Assembly (NCBI RefSeq): GCF_000814845.2
Contig: NZ_CP010431.2
Location: 5,456,001 to 5,520,000, forward strand
Source of the DNA: Pandoraea sputorum
GTDB taxonomy: Bacteria > Pseudomonadota > Gammaproteobacteria > Burkholderiales > Burkholderiaceae
Direction: 5' to 3'
Length of the DNA: 64,000 nt
Below the pieces are notes generated by a model. The model saw nothing but the letters and a program-made list of their open reading frames with translations. It was not told where the DNA came from and searched no databases. Made by a program: the position numbers and the translations under genes. Shown piece after piece: positions 46,647 to 56,786 of this stretch (positions are counted from its first letter, which is position 1; each line of letters opens with the position of its first letter).

Positions 46647-47780
46647 ATGCAAGAAATTCAACGCAAAGTCGCGCTCATTACCGGCATTACCGGCCAGGAC
46701 GGCTCTTATCTGGCCGAACTCCTGCTTGATAAGGGTTACGTCGTACATGGCATCAAGCGTCGCGCTTCCCAATTCAATACGGAGCGTATTGACCACCTGT
46801 ATCAGGACCCTCACATCGATCATCGCAACTTCGTGTTGCACTACGGCGATCTGTCAGATACGAGCAACCTGATCCGTATCATCCAGGAAACGCAGCCCGA
46901 CGAGATCTATAACCTTGGCGCACAAAGCCATGTCGCCGTCAGCTTCGAGAGTCCGGAATACACGGCGGACATCGATGCCATCGGGACGCTGCGAATTCTT
47001 GAAGCCATTCGCATTCTGAACTTAGAAAAGAAGACTCGCTTCTATCAGGCAAGCACGAGCGAGCTGTATGGACTCGTTCAGGAAATTCCTCAACGCGAGA
47101 CCACGCCGTTCTATCCGCGTAGCCCGTATGCCGTTGCAAAAATGTACGCCTACTGGATCACGGTCAACTACCGTGAGGCGTATGGCATCTACGCCTGCAA
47201 CGGGATCTTGTTCAATCACGAAAGCCCGCGCCGCGGCGAGACATTCGTGACGCGCAAGATTACACGTGGTCTTGCAAATATCGCGCAGGGATTGGACAGT
47301 TGCCTGTACATGGGCAATCTGGATGCGCTTCGCGACTGGGGCCATGCCAAGGACTATGTGCGCATGCAGTGGATGATGCTGCAGCAGGCGCAGGCGGAAG
47401 ATTTCGTCATCGCAAGCGGTGTGCAGTTCAGCGTGCGTGAATTCATTCAATGGTCGGCCGCAGAGTTGGGCATCACCCTGGAATTCAGCGGCGAAGGGGT
47501 GGAAGAGACCGCGAAGGTCACAGCCATCTCGGGTAGCGATGCGCCTGGCGTCAAGGTGGGCGACATCGTGGTTCGTGTTGACCCTCGCTACTTTCGTCCG
47601 ACGGAAGTGGAGACCCTGCTTGGAGACCCGAGCAAGGCACGCGAGAAGCTCGGCTGGGTACCGGAGATCACCGTACAGGAAATGTGTCGTGAGATGGTCG
47701 CCGCCGACTTGTCCAAGGCAAAGCAGCACGCCGTGCTTCGCTCGCATGGCTTTAACGTGTCGGTGAGCCAGGAGAACTGA
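46647..47780 (+). CDS. gmd: GDP-mannose 4,6-dehydratase
   Basis: A 377-residue SDR enzyme with [19 protein letters not shown] at residues 13-31, STSELYG near 135 and [15 protein letters not shown] with the YxxxK pair. [15 protein letters not shown] is a GMD hallmark. It makes GDP-4-keto-6-deoxy-D-mannose, the substrate of Fcl and, in other pathways, of perosamine synthases. The order manC-fcl-gmd gives the full GDP-fucose route. GDP-fucose could be the end product, with part of the keto sugar going to the aminotransferase downstream. Confidence 0.95.
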   Translation: MQEIQRKVALITGITGQDGSYLAELLLDKGYVVHGIKRRASQFNTERIDHLYQDPHIDHRNFVLHYGDLSDTSNLIRIIQETQPDEIYNLGAQSHVAVSFESPEYTADIDAIGTLRILEAIRILNLEKKTRFYQASTSELYGLVQEIPQRETTPFYPRSPYAVAKMYAYWITVNYREAYGIYACNGILFNHESPRRGETFVTRKITRGLANIAQGLDSCLYMGNLDALRDWGHAKDYVRMQWMMLQQAQAEDFVIASGVQFSVREFIQWSAAELGITLEFSGEGVEETAKVTAISGSDAPGVKVGDIVVRVDPRYFRPTEVETLLGDPSKAREKLGWVPEITVQEMCREMVAADLSKAKQHAVLRSHGFNVSVSQEN

Positions 47781-47783
47781 CGC

Positions 47784-48584
47784 GTGAATCAACCCTACAC
47801 CATCCTCGTCAACTCCTCGGACGGATTCGACGATTGCTGGCAGCCATTCTTCACGTTACTAAAACGCTACTGGCCTGCCTGCGATGCCCCCATTCTGCTC
47901 AACACGGAACGTAAGTCTGCCGTGTTCTCGGATTTGCCGGTGAGATGCACGCAGGTGCAACGTGCTGACGAGGGCCGGTTGAGCTGGAGCGAGTGCTTGC
48001 TGCGCGCGCTCGATCAGGTGCAAACGCCGCTGGTGATGTATTTCCAGGAAGACTACTTCCTGGATAAACCGGCTGACAACGCTCGCATTCGCGAGGCCGT
48101 TTCGTTCATGATGGAACACGCTGACGTGAAGCATGTTGCTCTCACGCGTCATGGTAGCCTCGGCCCATACGACCCATACCCTGCCGCTCCCGGCATGCAG
48201 GCAATTCGCCAGAGGGCGCGCTATCGTATTTCCACGCAAGCTGCGCTTTGGCGTGTGGATACGCTGCGCTCGTACCTTCGCTCGGAAGAAAGCGGTTGGA
48301 TGTTCGAGATTTACGGTACGTGGCGAGCCCAGCGACGAAACGAAACATTCCTTTGCCTGAACTTTGACGAGGCAGCGGGCGGGCCCGCGCTCGACTATGT
48401 CCATACCGGCATCGTCAAAGGCAAATGGCTGCGCGACATCGTGCCAGTCTTTGAGGCCAACGGCATCGACATCGACTTCGCGCGCCGCGGATTCTATCAA
48501 CCCAAGCCGTACCTCCTGCACAAGTACGAATTAGCACGCAAACTGCTTGAGCGCCCTGGGTATCTGCTCAAGCAACTTGTCTGA
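47784..48584 (+). CDS. Putative glycosyltransferase of the polysaccharide locus
   Basis: A 266-residue soluble protein. It opens with TILVNSSDGFDDCWQPFFTL, followed by YWPACDAPILLNTE and later PLVMYFQEDYFLDKP. The acidic EDYF segment resembles the metal-binding region of GT-A enzymes, and SGWMFEIYGTWRA follows. I know similar proteins as hypothetical transferases in glycan loci but cannot name donor or acceptor. It starts at a GTG three bases after gmd, with AGGAG nine bases upstream. Confidence 0.6.
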   Translation: MNQPYTILVNSSDGFDDCWQPFFTLLKRYWPACDAPILLNTERKSAVFSDLPVRCTQVQRADEGRLSWSECLLRALDQVQTPLVMYFQEDYFLDKPADNARIREAVSFMMEHADVKHVALTRHGSLGPYDPYPAAPGMQAIRQRARYRISTQAALWRVDTLRSYLRSEESGWMFEIYGTWRAQRRNETFLCLNFDEAAGGPALDYVHTGIVKGKWLRDIVPVFEANGIDIDFARRGFYQPKPYLLHKYELARKLLERPGYLLKQLV

Positions 48585-48587
48585 GCC

Positions 48588-49895
48588 ATGCTGCGATCTT
48601 CGATCGTCGTGACTTTCATCACGCTACTGGGAAGCGCGCTGGGATTCATCGTCCAGTTAATTCTCGCGCATCGCTTCGGTGCCGGAACGGACGTTGACAC
48701 CTACCTGTTTGCCATTTCGTGGCCCACGTTCGTTGCTGGCATGGTTTCAGCATTTCTAAGCTATGTCGCCATACCGGAACTGGTATCGCGAGAACGAAAT
48801 GCCGATATTCAGCGCGACTACTTCATGACGAGTCTCGCAGTCATCGGTGGCTTCTCGGTACTGATTCTCATCGCGGGCATCGGCCTAGGTAGCCTCCAAC
48901 TGGCGAGCCTGCCTGCCGACTCGGTCATTCGAGAACATCCCGCGCGCAATTCGCTGGTTCGTCTTGGTTGGCTGATCTGCGCCAGCCAAATCGTTCAGGC
49001 CTATCTGTTATCGACTCTGCACGCCCGCCGCCGCCATATATCTTCGGCAACCCTGGGGCTGCTGCCGTACGTAGGCATGATCTGCCTAACGGCGACGCTG
49101 TCGTCTCAAATTGGTGTGACAAGCATTGCGCTCGGCATGCTGCTCGGCAGCGTGGCAGCCGCGCTTCTCGCCGGCGCCTGCCTGCGCGGACAGTTCACTG
49201 GCGACGCGCCACGCCGCTGGCTGTGGCGTGATGTCGGAACATTGTTCGCGACGGCCCCTTATGCTGCGGTTGCTTTGTCGTGCTTCTCGATTTACGCAGT
49301 CGTTGATGCCTACTGGGCGCCTCGCGCGGGCGAAGGCGTACTCGCGTCGCTCGGCTACGCTCAACGCCTAGTCATCGCCATCGGCAACCTCGCCGTGGCA
49401 GGTCCTTCAGCCATTCTTGTGCCTCGCATCACCGATCTCGCGCGGCATGGCGATCCCGCTGCGCTGCGGGGCTTTCTTCGCAAGACAGTGCTAATCGTGG
49501 CGGCGGCCGCTACGGTGTTTGCATTGCCGTTGGCCGTGCTACCGGACTTGCTGGTGCGCCTGATGTTTGCTCGCGGTAACTTCAGCTCACATGACGTGGC
49601 GAACGTGGCATCGACGTTGGCGCACATGACGCCAGGCATGGTCTGCATGCTGATATCGGTCATTTCGCTGCGCGCGCTATTCTGTCTGCCCGGTGCCGAA
49701 AAGGTGGCAGCAGTGCTCGGTGCGGCATGGGGCGTGCTCTATTTTGCGGCGTCCGCCCTGTGGATGCATGACGGGGCAACTGGCCTGGCTAACGCCTATT
49801 CGGTCACCTGGATGATGATCTGCGCGGCCATGGTGACGATCCTATTCAAGAAAGCGGGGGGCGATGCCCATGGACGGGCTACTGCTAGCGTTTGA
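48588..49895 (+). CDS. Lipid-linked repeat-unit flippase, MurJ/MviN-like (Wzx role)
   Basis: A 435-residue protein with twelve or more hydrophobic helices of the MOP superfamily. LGFIVQLILAHRFGAGTDVDTYLFA near residue 20 and the RLMFARGNFSSHDV stretch near residue 325 are typical of MurJ/MviN. In a glycan locus such a protein probably flips the undecaprenyl-linked repeat unit to the periplasm. It starts four bases after the transferase and overlaps the following membrane protein by 32 bases. Confidence 0.8.
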   Translation: MLRSSIVVTFITLLGSALGFIVQLILAHRFGAGTDVDTYLFAISWPTFVAGMVSAFLSYVAIPELVSRERNADIQRDYFMTSLAVIGGFSVLILIAGIGLGSLQLASLPADSVIREHPARNSLVRLGWLICASQIVQAYLLSTLHARRRHISSATLGLLPYVGMICLTATLSSQIGVTSIALGMLLGSVAAALLAGACLRGQFTGDAPRRWLWRDVGTLFATAPYAAVALSCFSIYAVVDAYWAPRAGEGVLASLGYAQRLVIAIGNLAVAGPSAILVPRITDLARHGDPAALRGFLRKTVLIVAAAATVFALPLAVLPDLLVRLMFARGNFSSHDVANVASTLAHMTPGMVCMLISVISLRALFCLPGAEKVAAVLGAAWGVLYFAASALWMHDGATGLANAYSVTWMMICAAMVTILFKKAGGDAHGRATASV

Positions 49896-51165
49896 AACCG
49901 TGCTCTTTGGGCTAGGACTGGCGTATATCTATCCGCGCGACAAGATGTTCGGGTTCTATTTCGTCTTCCTGTTCATCTACGGTATTTTCGCGCAGCTCGG
50001 ATATCACTTCTTCCCAGAGGCGTCCGAGGCGATCATGGCTTACTTCGGCGACGACGTGTGGTTGCCGAGTGTACTGTTCATCATCGCATCGCTGGTGTCA
50101 TTTGTCCTCGCATTCGTTTTTTTGCGACCGGTATTTTATGGATTAATGGCATTTCGCTTCAGCGCGCGCCCTGCAGCCATGCCCGGCCTGTGGCGCAAAC
50201 TCGCCCTGGGCTGGTTGCTCGCCACGTCCGCGTACATGATCGGCTTCGTCGTGCTTAACGGGGCAGACTTGAGCTGGTACTCGGCACAGCAGGATGACTT
50301 GCGATCGACGGCACCGGCGCTAGCGCTGTTGATTTTCTTCGTCAAGATCGATGTCGGTACACTCGTCGTGCTTTACCGCCTCGCGCGGCAGCGGGTACAT
50401 CTGATCCCTCATATCTCCCCGTGGCTGCCGTTCGTCGTGCGCGGTGCTTTCTTCCTGTTCATCACGTTCAAGCTGGGCAATCGAACGGATGTGCTCGCGT
50501 GCTTTCTCGGCCTCGCATTGATGGAGATGAGTCAAACACGGCTGTCGGTGCGCATCATGTTGCGTGCACTTTTTTTCGGTTTTTTGGTCGTCTCGTTGCT
50601 GCTGTTGATCGAAGCCACTCGCTATAGTGACAGCGATGTGGGACCACCGGTGCCGACGTCGGTCAAGTTGCTGGTCAAGGACTATTACCCGCCAGCCCAC
50701 ATGCTATTCGCCGCAATGGCTTATGACTATGTAAGTCCATGGGAAGTCATTGAATCCAATACATCGAATGCGGCCATTCTGCTCGGCTATCCGTACCTGC
50801 AAGAAACGGTAACTGACCTGTTCCGTCCGGACCTGGCCACGCGCTCGGTTGGATACGCCTTCTACGTGCTGACAGAAGGCTTCATGTTTATGGGGTACTG
50901 GGGCTTCCTATACAACGGCGTCGTGCTGATTGCCGGACTCTGCCTCTGGCGCCGTATGGCAACGTCCGACTCCCGCGAATATAACTTGCTGTTGCTCGGT
51001 CTGTTTGGCTGCATGATGGTCAATGTAGTTCGCGGACAGTCGTCTTATTTCGTCAAATACCTGTACATGTTTGTACTACCCAACGCACTGCTCTATCTGA
51101 GCCTTGTCGGCATGCGGATTCGCTTACGGATTGCTGGGCCGAGACCAGCACGCAACCCCGCTTAG
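49864..51165 (+). CDS. Polytopic membrane protein, probable repeat-unit polymerase (Wzy-like)
   Basis: A 433-residue protein with about eleven hydrophobic helices and a large extracytoplasmic loop around residues 270-320 (DVGPPVPTSVKLLVKDYYPP). This topology fits Wzy polymerases, which share little sequence. KLGNRTDVLACFLGL is a plausible conserved Arg region. The gene overlaps the flippase gene by 32 bases; the alternative start MDGLLLAFE is two codons on. A second candidate polymerase or ligase lies at 56787-58142, so roles may be divided. Confidence 0.65.
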   Translation: MPMDGLLLAFETVLFGLGLAYIYPRDKMFGFYFVFLFIYGIFAQLGYHFFPEASEAIMAYFGDDVWLPSVLFIIASLVSFVLAFVFLRPVFYGLMAFRFSARPAAMPGLWRKLALGWLLATSAYMIGFVVLNGADLSWYSAQQDDLRSTAPALALLIFFVKIDVGTLVVLYRLARQRVHLIPHISPWLPFVVRGAFFLFITFKLGNRTDVLACFLGLALMEMSQTRLSVRIMLRALFFGFLVVSLLLLIEATRYSDSDVGPPVPTSVKLLVKDYYPPAHMLFAAMAYDYVSPWEVIESNTSNAAILLGYPYLQETVTDLFRPDLATRSVGYAFYVLTEGFMFMGYWGFLYNGVVLIAGLCLWRRMATSDSREYNLLLLGLFGCMMVNVVRGQSSYFVKYLYMFVLPNALLYLSLVGMRIRLRIAGPRPARNPA

Positions 51166-51206
51166 GCGGTGCAGCGCCTGTCGCATTTGACCTAGATCGC
51201 TATTCG

Positions 51207-52340
51207 ATGAAAGACCCCGCAATTCTGATCTTTCGCTCCGCCGCACTCGGCGACTTCATTCTGGCGTCACCTGCGCTTGAGCAGGTACGCCTGGCATTTC
51301 CGCACGCGAAAATTGTTCTGCTCACGACTCAGTCGGCCAGCAAAACACAACGCAACAAGGTGGCGCAGTATGCAGGCGACGCGAAGAGCCTGCCTTGGGT
51401 GGAACTAGCAAGGCCGCACCTGATAGACGACGTACGTGTGCTGTCGGGCCTGAGTTTCGGCAATCTTTTGGCACTCCGCAAATCGCTGCGTGGTTATCGC
51501 TTCGAACGCGCGGTCTTGATGCTCGACCCGTGTGCACCGTGGATAGGCCGAATCAAGAAGATGCTGCTGCTGTTCGCATTGCTCGGTCTGGTGCCGCAAT
51601 CCGGGTGGCGCGGCCGCGGCTCGCTCGCGGGTGATCGCGCTGCGCTCAAAGCAGCAGGCCTCCTGCGTCATCACGTTCACGGTCCGTTGCAATTTCTGTC
51701 CGAGTTGCCAGTGCCGCAGCAATACGAAGACAGCAAGTTGCGATTCGACCTGCGTCCCGGTCCCAACGCGTACGCTTGGGCCACGCGCTGGTTCACCGAG
51801 CACATACCGAAAGACGCCGAATGTATCGCGATCTCGCCGGGTGCGATTCAGCCACATAAGCGTTGGCCGATCGAGAAGTACGCTGAACTTTGCCAGACAC
51901 TACTGGTACGGCGACCGCAAACTCGCTTGCTGATCATCGGTGTGCGTGCCGACGCCGAGTACGGTGCCATTCTCCGCGCCGTCGATCCGACTCGCATTTA
52001 TGATTTGATGGGGGCGACATCGATTGCTCAGTCGGCTGCCCTGCTGACACGCTGCGATATGCTGGTCGGCAATGACGGTGGATCAATGCACCTGGGCGAT
52101 GCCATGGGATGTCCGACCGTGTCCATCGTACCGGGCATCGAGTATCCGGACTCGATCGAGCCTTGGCACAATCAAGCACTGGCGATTCGCCACGCTGTGC
52201 CGTGCGCTCCCTGTTACAACTTTACTTTCTGTCCGGAAGGGCATAACCGCTGCATGCTCGACATCTCGGTCGCTCAAGTGCTGGATCGCTGCCTGAGCGT
52301 GTTGGAGCGTCCCCCCATGACGGAGTCTCTACCCGTATGA
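51207..52340 (+). CDS. Glycosyltransferase family 9 (heptosyltransferase-like)
   Basis: A 377-residue GT-B protein. ILIFRSAALGDFILASPALE at residues 6-25 is the family's acceptor-side motif, ISPGAIQPHKRWPIEKYAEL the donor-binding stretch, and GNDGGSMHLGDAMG the C-terminal conserved loop. GT9 enzymes usually add heptose. The gmhA gene overlapping its end by ATGA supports a heptose-containing glycan. No Shine-Dalgarno is evident. Confidence 0.82.
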   Translation: MKDPAILIFRSAALGDFILASPALEQVRLAFPHAKIVLLTTQSASKTQRNKVAQYAGDAKSLPWVELARPHLIDDVRVLSGLSFGNLLALRKSLRGYRFERAVLMLDPCAPWIGRIKKMLLLFALLGLVPQSGWRGRGSLAGDRAALKAAGLLRHHVHGPLQFLSELPVPQQYEDSKLRFDLRPGPNAYAWATRWFTEHIPKDAECIAISPGAIQPHKRWPIEKYAELCQTLLVRRPQTRLLIIGVRADAEYGAILRAVDPTRIYDLMGATSIAQSAALLTRCDMLVGNDGGSMHLGDAMGCPTVSIVPGIEYPDSIEPWHNQALAIRHAVPCAPCYNFTFCPEGHNRCMLDISVAQVLDRCLSVLERPPMTESLPV

Positions 52341-52909
52341 GTACCAGTTTCACGAAAGCCGTTGAGGCTCACCTCACGGTCATCCAGTCGCTTCCTGCCA
52401 TTACCTCGGATGTCGAAACGGCAGCACGCGTGTGCGCTGAAGCCATCGCCAGAGGCGGGCGTATTCTATTCTGCGGTAATGGCGGTTCTGCATCTGACAG
52501 CCAACATCTGGCAGGCGAACTTGTCGGCCGCCTCAAAGGCAACCGCAGGCCGCTCGCGGCCCACGCCCTGGGTGCCGACTCTGCCGTCGTCACGTGCATC
52601 GCCAACGACTTCGGCTATGACGAAGTGTTCGCCCGTCAGGTGGAAGGCATCGGTCGTGAAGGTGATGTGCTGATCGCCATCTCCACCAGTGGCAACTCTG
52701 CCAATGTGGTTCGGGCCGTTGAATGCGCAAACGAAATGGGTATCGTGACAATCGGCCTGCTGGGCGGGAGCGGCGGCAAACTGCTCGATATGGTCACCCA
52801 CGCGCTTTGCATCTCCGTCACAACAGACACGGCACGCATTCAGGAAGCGCACATTTTGATCGGGCATGTGATCTGCGCTGATATCGAGACGCGTCTGGGC
52901 CTTGCATGA
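52337..52909 (+). CDS. gmhA: Sedoheptulose-7-phosphate isomerase
   Basis: A 190-residue SIS-domain enzyme. FCGNGGSASDSQHLAGELVG at residues 45-64 and ISTSGNSANVVRAVE are the phosphate-binding loops, and HILIGHVICADIE carries the conserved His and Glu. It converts sedoheptulose 7-phosphate to D-glycero-manno-heptose 7-phosphate, the first step to activated heptose. The later heptose enzymes are not in this window. It overlaps both neighbours by ATGA. Confidence 0.92.
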   Translation: MSTSFTKAVEAHLTVIQSLPAITSDVETAARVCAEAIARGGRILFCGNGGSASDSQHLAGELVGRLKGNRRPLAAHALGADSAVVTCIANDFGYDEVFARQVEGIGREGDVLIAISTSGNSANVVRAVECANEMGIVTIGLLGGSGGKLLDMVTHALCISVTTDTARIQEAHILIGHVICADIETRLGLA

Positions 52910-54183
52910 AAGCCGAAATGCGTGTCGCCAAGCCCTTGAACGTGTGGATCGTCAATCCCTACGGCACTCTGCCCGATGAAGCCTGGCGTGAATATCGCAG
53001 CAGCATGCTCGCGAGCGCGCTGCGCGCCGCCGGCCACCGCGTCACCTGGTGGATTTCGAACTTCGAGCATCGTGACAAACGCTTCCGTACACCGCGCTTT
53101 GAGCGCCGCGAACTCGCTGACGGCACAATCGTCAACATCGTCCCAACCACGGCCTACGCCGGGCATATCTCGCTCGCTCGCATCAAGAGCGAGCAGGTGT
53201 ATGCACGCGGTGTGGCCGCACTAGCGCTCAGTGCGCAGCAAGATCGACCTGATCTCATCGTGCTTGCCGAGCCCTCATTATTCTTTGGCGGCCTCATCCT
53301 GGCCATGGCTCGCCGACTCGGCGTACCCATCGTGTCGGACATTCTCGATCTTTGGCCGGAATTGTTTACGCTCGTACTACCCCGGCCGCTACGACCGTTG
53401 CAGCGACTGGTGTTTGCGCCGCTCTACTGGCGGCGCGCGCGCACTCTGCGTGCATCACGCGGCATCGTTGCCGTATCCCGCGATTACCTGAATATCGGTT
53501 TGCATGCCGCCCCAGGCAAACCTTCGCTTGTGTCGTACCTGGGTGTCGACGTAGCGAGCGTGCGGACGGCGGCCAAGGACGCAGCTCGCGTGCTCGCGCA
53601 GCTCGACATCGCGCCGAAAGTATCGGGCGAGATATGGGTCATTTACGCTGGCACCCTGGGCGAAAACTATGACATCGCGTCGATCATCGGCGCCATGGAA
53701 GACGAACGCCTGCGCCAACTTCCGGTGCGATTCCTGTTTGCCGGCAACGGCCCCCAGCGCGAAATGCTCCGGGCCGCCTGCAATCGCAGCCAAGGGCGCG
53801 CTCGATATCTCGGCACACTTGAACCTGCCAGCCTGAACGCCTTGTACACGCAGTGCGACATCGGACTGAGCACATACCTCGAAGGATCTACGGTGTCGAT
53901 GCCAGTGAAGTTCTACGATTACCTGGCCGGTGGCCTCGCCGTGGTCAACTCATTAGGGCGCGAAATCGGCACACAGGTCACCGAACGCCGCTTGGGTCTG
54001 CAGTACGGGGCGGGAGATGCCCGCTCGCTTGCCGACGCGCTGGTTGCGCTGACCGAGTTTCCGGAACTGCTGGCAGAATATCGGCGTAACGCCAGCGAAG
54101 CTGCCATGGCTTTCGATCAACGCGCCCAGCACGATCGATATGTACAATTTTTGACCTCCCTCGTCGAGAACCCGACATGTTGA
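52906..54183 (+). CDS. Glycosyltransferase family 4
   Basis: A 425-residue GT-B enzyme. The N-terminal domain begins NVWIVNPYGTLPDEAWREYR. The C-terminal nucleotide-sugar domain has VIYAGTLGENYDIASIIGA, FLFAGNGPQREML and the EGSTVSMPVKFYDYLAGGLA region that holds the family's glutamates. The donor is not predictable. It overlaps gmhA (ATGA) and the next gene by seven bases, so the operon continues without a break. Confidence 0.83.
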   Translation: MKAEMRVAKPLNVWIVNPYGTLPDEAWREYRSSMLASALRAAGHRVTWWISNFEHRDKRFRTPRFERRELADGTIVNIVPTTAYAGHISLARIKSEQVYARGVAALALSAQQDRPDLIVLAEPSLFFGGLILAMARRLGVPIVSDILDLWPELFTLVLPRPLRPLQRLVFAPLYWRRARTLRASRGIVAVSRDYLNIGLHAAPGKPSLVSYLGVDVASVRTAAKDAARVLAQLDIAPKVSGEIWVIYAGTLGENYDIASIIGAMEDERLRQLPVRFLFAGNGPQREMLRAACNRSQGRARYLGTLEPASLNALYTQCDIGLSTYLEGSTVSMPVKFYDYLAGGLAVVNSLGREIGTQVTERRLGLQYGAGDARSLADALVALTEFPELLAEYRRNASEAAMAFDQRAQHDRYVQFLTSLVENPTC

Positions 54184-54833
54184 GACAGCTCTATCTTTCG
54201 CCGGTTGGCTACATCATCTCGTTGGTGATGAATGTCGTCGGCATCTTTACCCGCCCCTTCATGGTGTACGGATACTACTGCCGCCCTGACAAGCGATTTC
54301 TGCGCTACACGCGCATCAGCTCGAGCGTAAAGGTGCTAGATGCTAACCAATTTCGGGTCGGAGATCATTGCTGGATCGGCCATTATTCGATCATTGACGC
54401 AAGCGGTGGAGTCACGCTTGGCGAAGGTGTCCAGTTCGGATTCCTGAGTGCGATTTTTTCGCACAGCAGTCACGCCTCGATCCGCCTCCTCGGCAAGCGT
54501 TATATTGACGTACCCACCGAGCAACGCCTCGGACTTGAGCGCGCGCCGGTGAAGGTCGGCGATTACTGCTTTATCGGCACCGGTTCCATTCTGCTGCCCG
54601 GAGCGGTCCTGGGCAAAGGCTGCGTCGTGGCCGTGGGCAGCGTCGTACGCGGTGAGTTCCCCGATCACTCCGTCATCGCCGGCAACCCGGCGCGCCGCGT
54701 CGGCGACACTCGCAAGCACGACACGCCCTACATCAACGAACCCGGCATCGACGAGACCTATTTCGACCCTGAGCGACTGGCGGAACTACGCCGGCTGCAA
54801 CAACAAGACAACATCGAGAGCCAGACATCATGA
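54177..54833 (+). CDS. Hexapeptide-repeat acyltransferase
   Basis: A 218-residue protein with a hydrophobic N-terminal segment ([18 protein letters not shown]) that may anchor it to the membrane. Left-handed beta-helix repeats follow: [40 protein letters not shown] and [20 protein letters not shown], ending [10 protein letters not shown]. It is WbbJ/LacA-like and probably O-acetylates a sugar of the repeat unit. N-acylation of an amino sugar made by the next gene is an alternative. Confidence 0.8.
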   Translation: MLRQLYLSPVGYIISLVMNVVGIFTRPFMVYGYYCRPDKRFLRYTRISSSVKVLDANQFRVGDHCWIGHYSIIDASGGVTLGEGVQFGFLSAIFSHSSHASIRLLGKRYIDVPTEQRLGLERAPVKVGDYCFIGTGSILLPGAVLGKGCVVAVGSVVRGEFPDHSVIAGNPARRVGDTRKHDTPYINEPGIDETYFDPERLAELRRLQQQDNIESQTS

Positions 54834-55987
54834 ATGAATCGTTCCTGCCCTTTGCCAAGCCCGAAATCGGTGAAGAAGAGATTGCGGAAGTGGTTGAGGC
54901 ACTGCGCTCCGGCTGGGTGACCACAGGCCCGAAGACGCGTCAATTTGAAGCCGACTTCGCTGCCTACCTAGGCGGTGACGTCGAAGCCATCTCGGTCAAT
55001 TCGGCCACGGCGGGCCTGCATCTCGCCCTGGAGGCTGTGGGTGTCGGCCCTGGCGACGAAGTCATTACGACTACGCATACATTTACCGCTACGGCCGAAG
55101 TCGTACGCTACCTGGGTGCCGACCCCGTGTTTGTGGACATTGACCCGACCACCCTGTGCATCGATGTGGCGGCGATTGAGCGCGCCATAACTCCGCGCAC
55201 GAAGGTCATCATGCCGGTGCACTTTGCCGGTCGCGCTGCCGATATGCCCGCCATTCTCGATCTTGCCCGCCGCAAAGGGCTGAAGGTTGTCGACGACGCG
55301 GCCCATGCCTTGCCCGCTACCAGCGCCGGCGTGATGGTCGGCAAGCAAGGCGCCGACGTGACCATCTTCAGCTTCTATGCCAATAAGACGATCACTACCG
55401 GCGAGGGAGGCATGCTAGTCACGCAGAATCCGGAAATTGCGAAGCGCGCGCGCATCATGCGCTTGCACGGCATCAGCCGGGATGCCTTTGATCGCTTCAC
55501 GGCCAAGACGCCGAGCTGGTATTACGAAATCGTCGCGCCTGGCTTCAAGTACAACCTCACCGATATCGCATCGGCGATCGGCATTCACCAATTGCGCAAG
55601 GCCAATCGCTTTCATGAACGCCGTCAGGCCATCGCCAACCACTACGACACCGGCCTGAAGGATCTGCCGATCATTTGCCCGCCGCATGCCGCGCCGGGCG
55701 ACATCCACTCCTGGCACCTGTACGTAATCCAGCTTGGCGATAACGCGAGGGTCGCGCGCGACACGTTTATCGAGCGACTGTTCGAACAAGGCATCGGTTG
55801 CAGCGTGCACTACATTCCGTTGCACCTGCAACCTTACTGGCGTGACCGGTATCACCTCAATCCCGAGGACTTTCCGGTGAGCCAGCGCGTCTACGAGCGC
55901 ACCTTGTCATTGCCACTGTACACAGCAATGACGGATGTGGATGTCGACCGCGTGCTTGGCGCGATTCGCCAGGCGCTTGCCGAATGA
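54830..55987 (+). CDS. DegT/DnrJ/EryC1/StrS-type sugar aminotransferase
   Basis: A 385-residue PLP enzyme. [20 protein letters not shown] near residue 55 binds the cofactor phosphate, [11 protein letters not shown] holds Asp155 and [15 protein letters not shown] carries the Schiff-base Lys186. It aminates a 4-keto sugar. Two such sugars are made in this locus: the WbpM-like product and the Gmd product. It could therefore make a QuiNAc4N-type sugar or GDP-perosamine. The ends overlap both neighbours by ATGA. Confidence 0.88.
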   Translation: MNESFLPFAKPEIGEEEIAEVVEALRSGWVTTGPKTRQFEADFAAYLGGDVEAISVNSATAGLHLALEAVGVGPGDEVITTTHTFTATAEVVRYLGADPVFVDIDPTTLCIDVAAIERAITPRTKVIMPVHFAGRAADMPAILDLARRKGLKVVDDAAHALPATSAGVMVGKQGADVTIFSFYANKTITTGEGGMLVTQNPEIAKRARIMRLHGISRDAFDRFTAKTPSWYYEIVAPGFKYNLTDIASAIGIHQLRKANRFHERRQAIANHYDTGLKDLPIICPPHAAPGDIHSWHLYVIQLGDNARVARDTFIERLFEQGIGCSVHYIPLHLQPYWRDRYHLNPEDFPVSQRVYERTLSLPLYTAMTDVDVDRVLGAIRQALAE

Positions 55988-56583
55988 GCAGCGCTAAACG
56001 CTTACTGGATCTGGCGGGCAGCAGTGCCGGCCTGCTGGTGCTGTCGCCCGTGTTGCTGGGTATTGCGTTGGCCGTCAAGCTCGACTCGCCAGGCCCTGTG
56101 TTCTTCCGTCAGGAACGAATCGGGCTGCAAGGCGTACCGTTTCGTATCCACAAATTCCGGACAATGACGGTCGATATGACCGGCATGGCGCGTCAGATTA
56201 CCGTCGGCGCGGATCGACGGATCACCCGTGTAGGGTACGTTTTGCGCAAATACAAGCTCGATGAATTGGCACAGTTGATCGACGTATTCACTGGGGCAAT
56301 GAGTCTTGTCGGACCACGCCCTGAAGTTCCCAAGTACGTCGCCGTCTACCCGTCCGACGTTCGCGACATCGTGCTCTCGGTCAAACCCGGCATTACTGAT
56401 CTGGCGTCGATCGAGTATCGCGACGAAAGTACACTTCTGGGTCAAAGCGACGATCCTGAGCGGACATATATCGAGGAAGTGCTGCCAGCGAAGCTGCGCT
56501 ATTGTGTGGAATACGCGCAGCGCCACTCGGTCTGGCTTGACGTGCGAATCATTCTGCGGACGATCAAAGCCATCGTGACGTGA
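55984..56583 (+). CDS. Initiating phosphoglycosyl transferase (PglC/WcaJ-like)
   Basis: A 199-residue monotopic enzyme. One N-terminal hydrophobic segment (residues 13-31) is followed by the catalytic core: KFRTMTVDM near 57, [14 protein letters not shown] with Asp93-Glu94, and [13 protein letters not shown] at 107-119. It transfers a sugar-1-phosphate to undecaprenyl phosphate, starting the repeat unit. The short length, without the extra membrane domain of WbaP, is the PglC form. A QuiNAc4N-type sugar made by the WbpM-like enzyme and the aminotransferase would suit it. Confidence 0.88.
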   Translation: MSSAKRLLDLAGSSAGLLVLSPVLLGIALAVKLDSPGPVFFRQERIGLQGVPFRIHKFRTMTVDMTGMARQITVGADRRITRVGYVLRKYKLDELAQLIDVFTGAMSLVGPRPEVPKYVAVYPSDVRDIVLSVKPGITDLASIEYRDESTLLGQSDDPERTYIEEVLPAKLRYCVEYAQRHSVWLDVRIILRTIKAIVT

Positions 56584-56614
56584 GCATGACGTGCCGCAAG
56601 ACGGCACGTCATGC
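56584..56614 (+). repeat. Perfect inverted repeat right after the sugar transferase stop
   Basis: GCATGACGTGCCG and CGGCACGTCATGC form a perfect 13-pair stem with a CAAGA loop, starting one base after the TGA. There is no T-run, so it is not a standard terminator. It may stabilise the upstream mRNA or bind a protein. Confidence 0.5.
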
Positions 56615-56786
56615 ATCGGCTCCGGACATCCTGCGCCGCCTTGTCAGGCGAGCCGCTATCGGAACACGCAGATTGGATGTACGCTGTCCCACAGATTTTC
56701 GCCGGGAGAACCTGCACATCCAAGAGGTACAATGGCGACCCGCGCGACGCGAACACGCCGAAGGCGAAGTGCCGCGGCTGAGTCAT

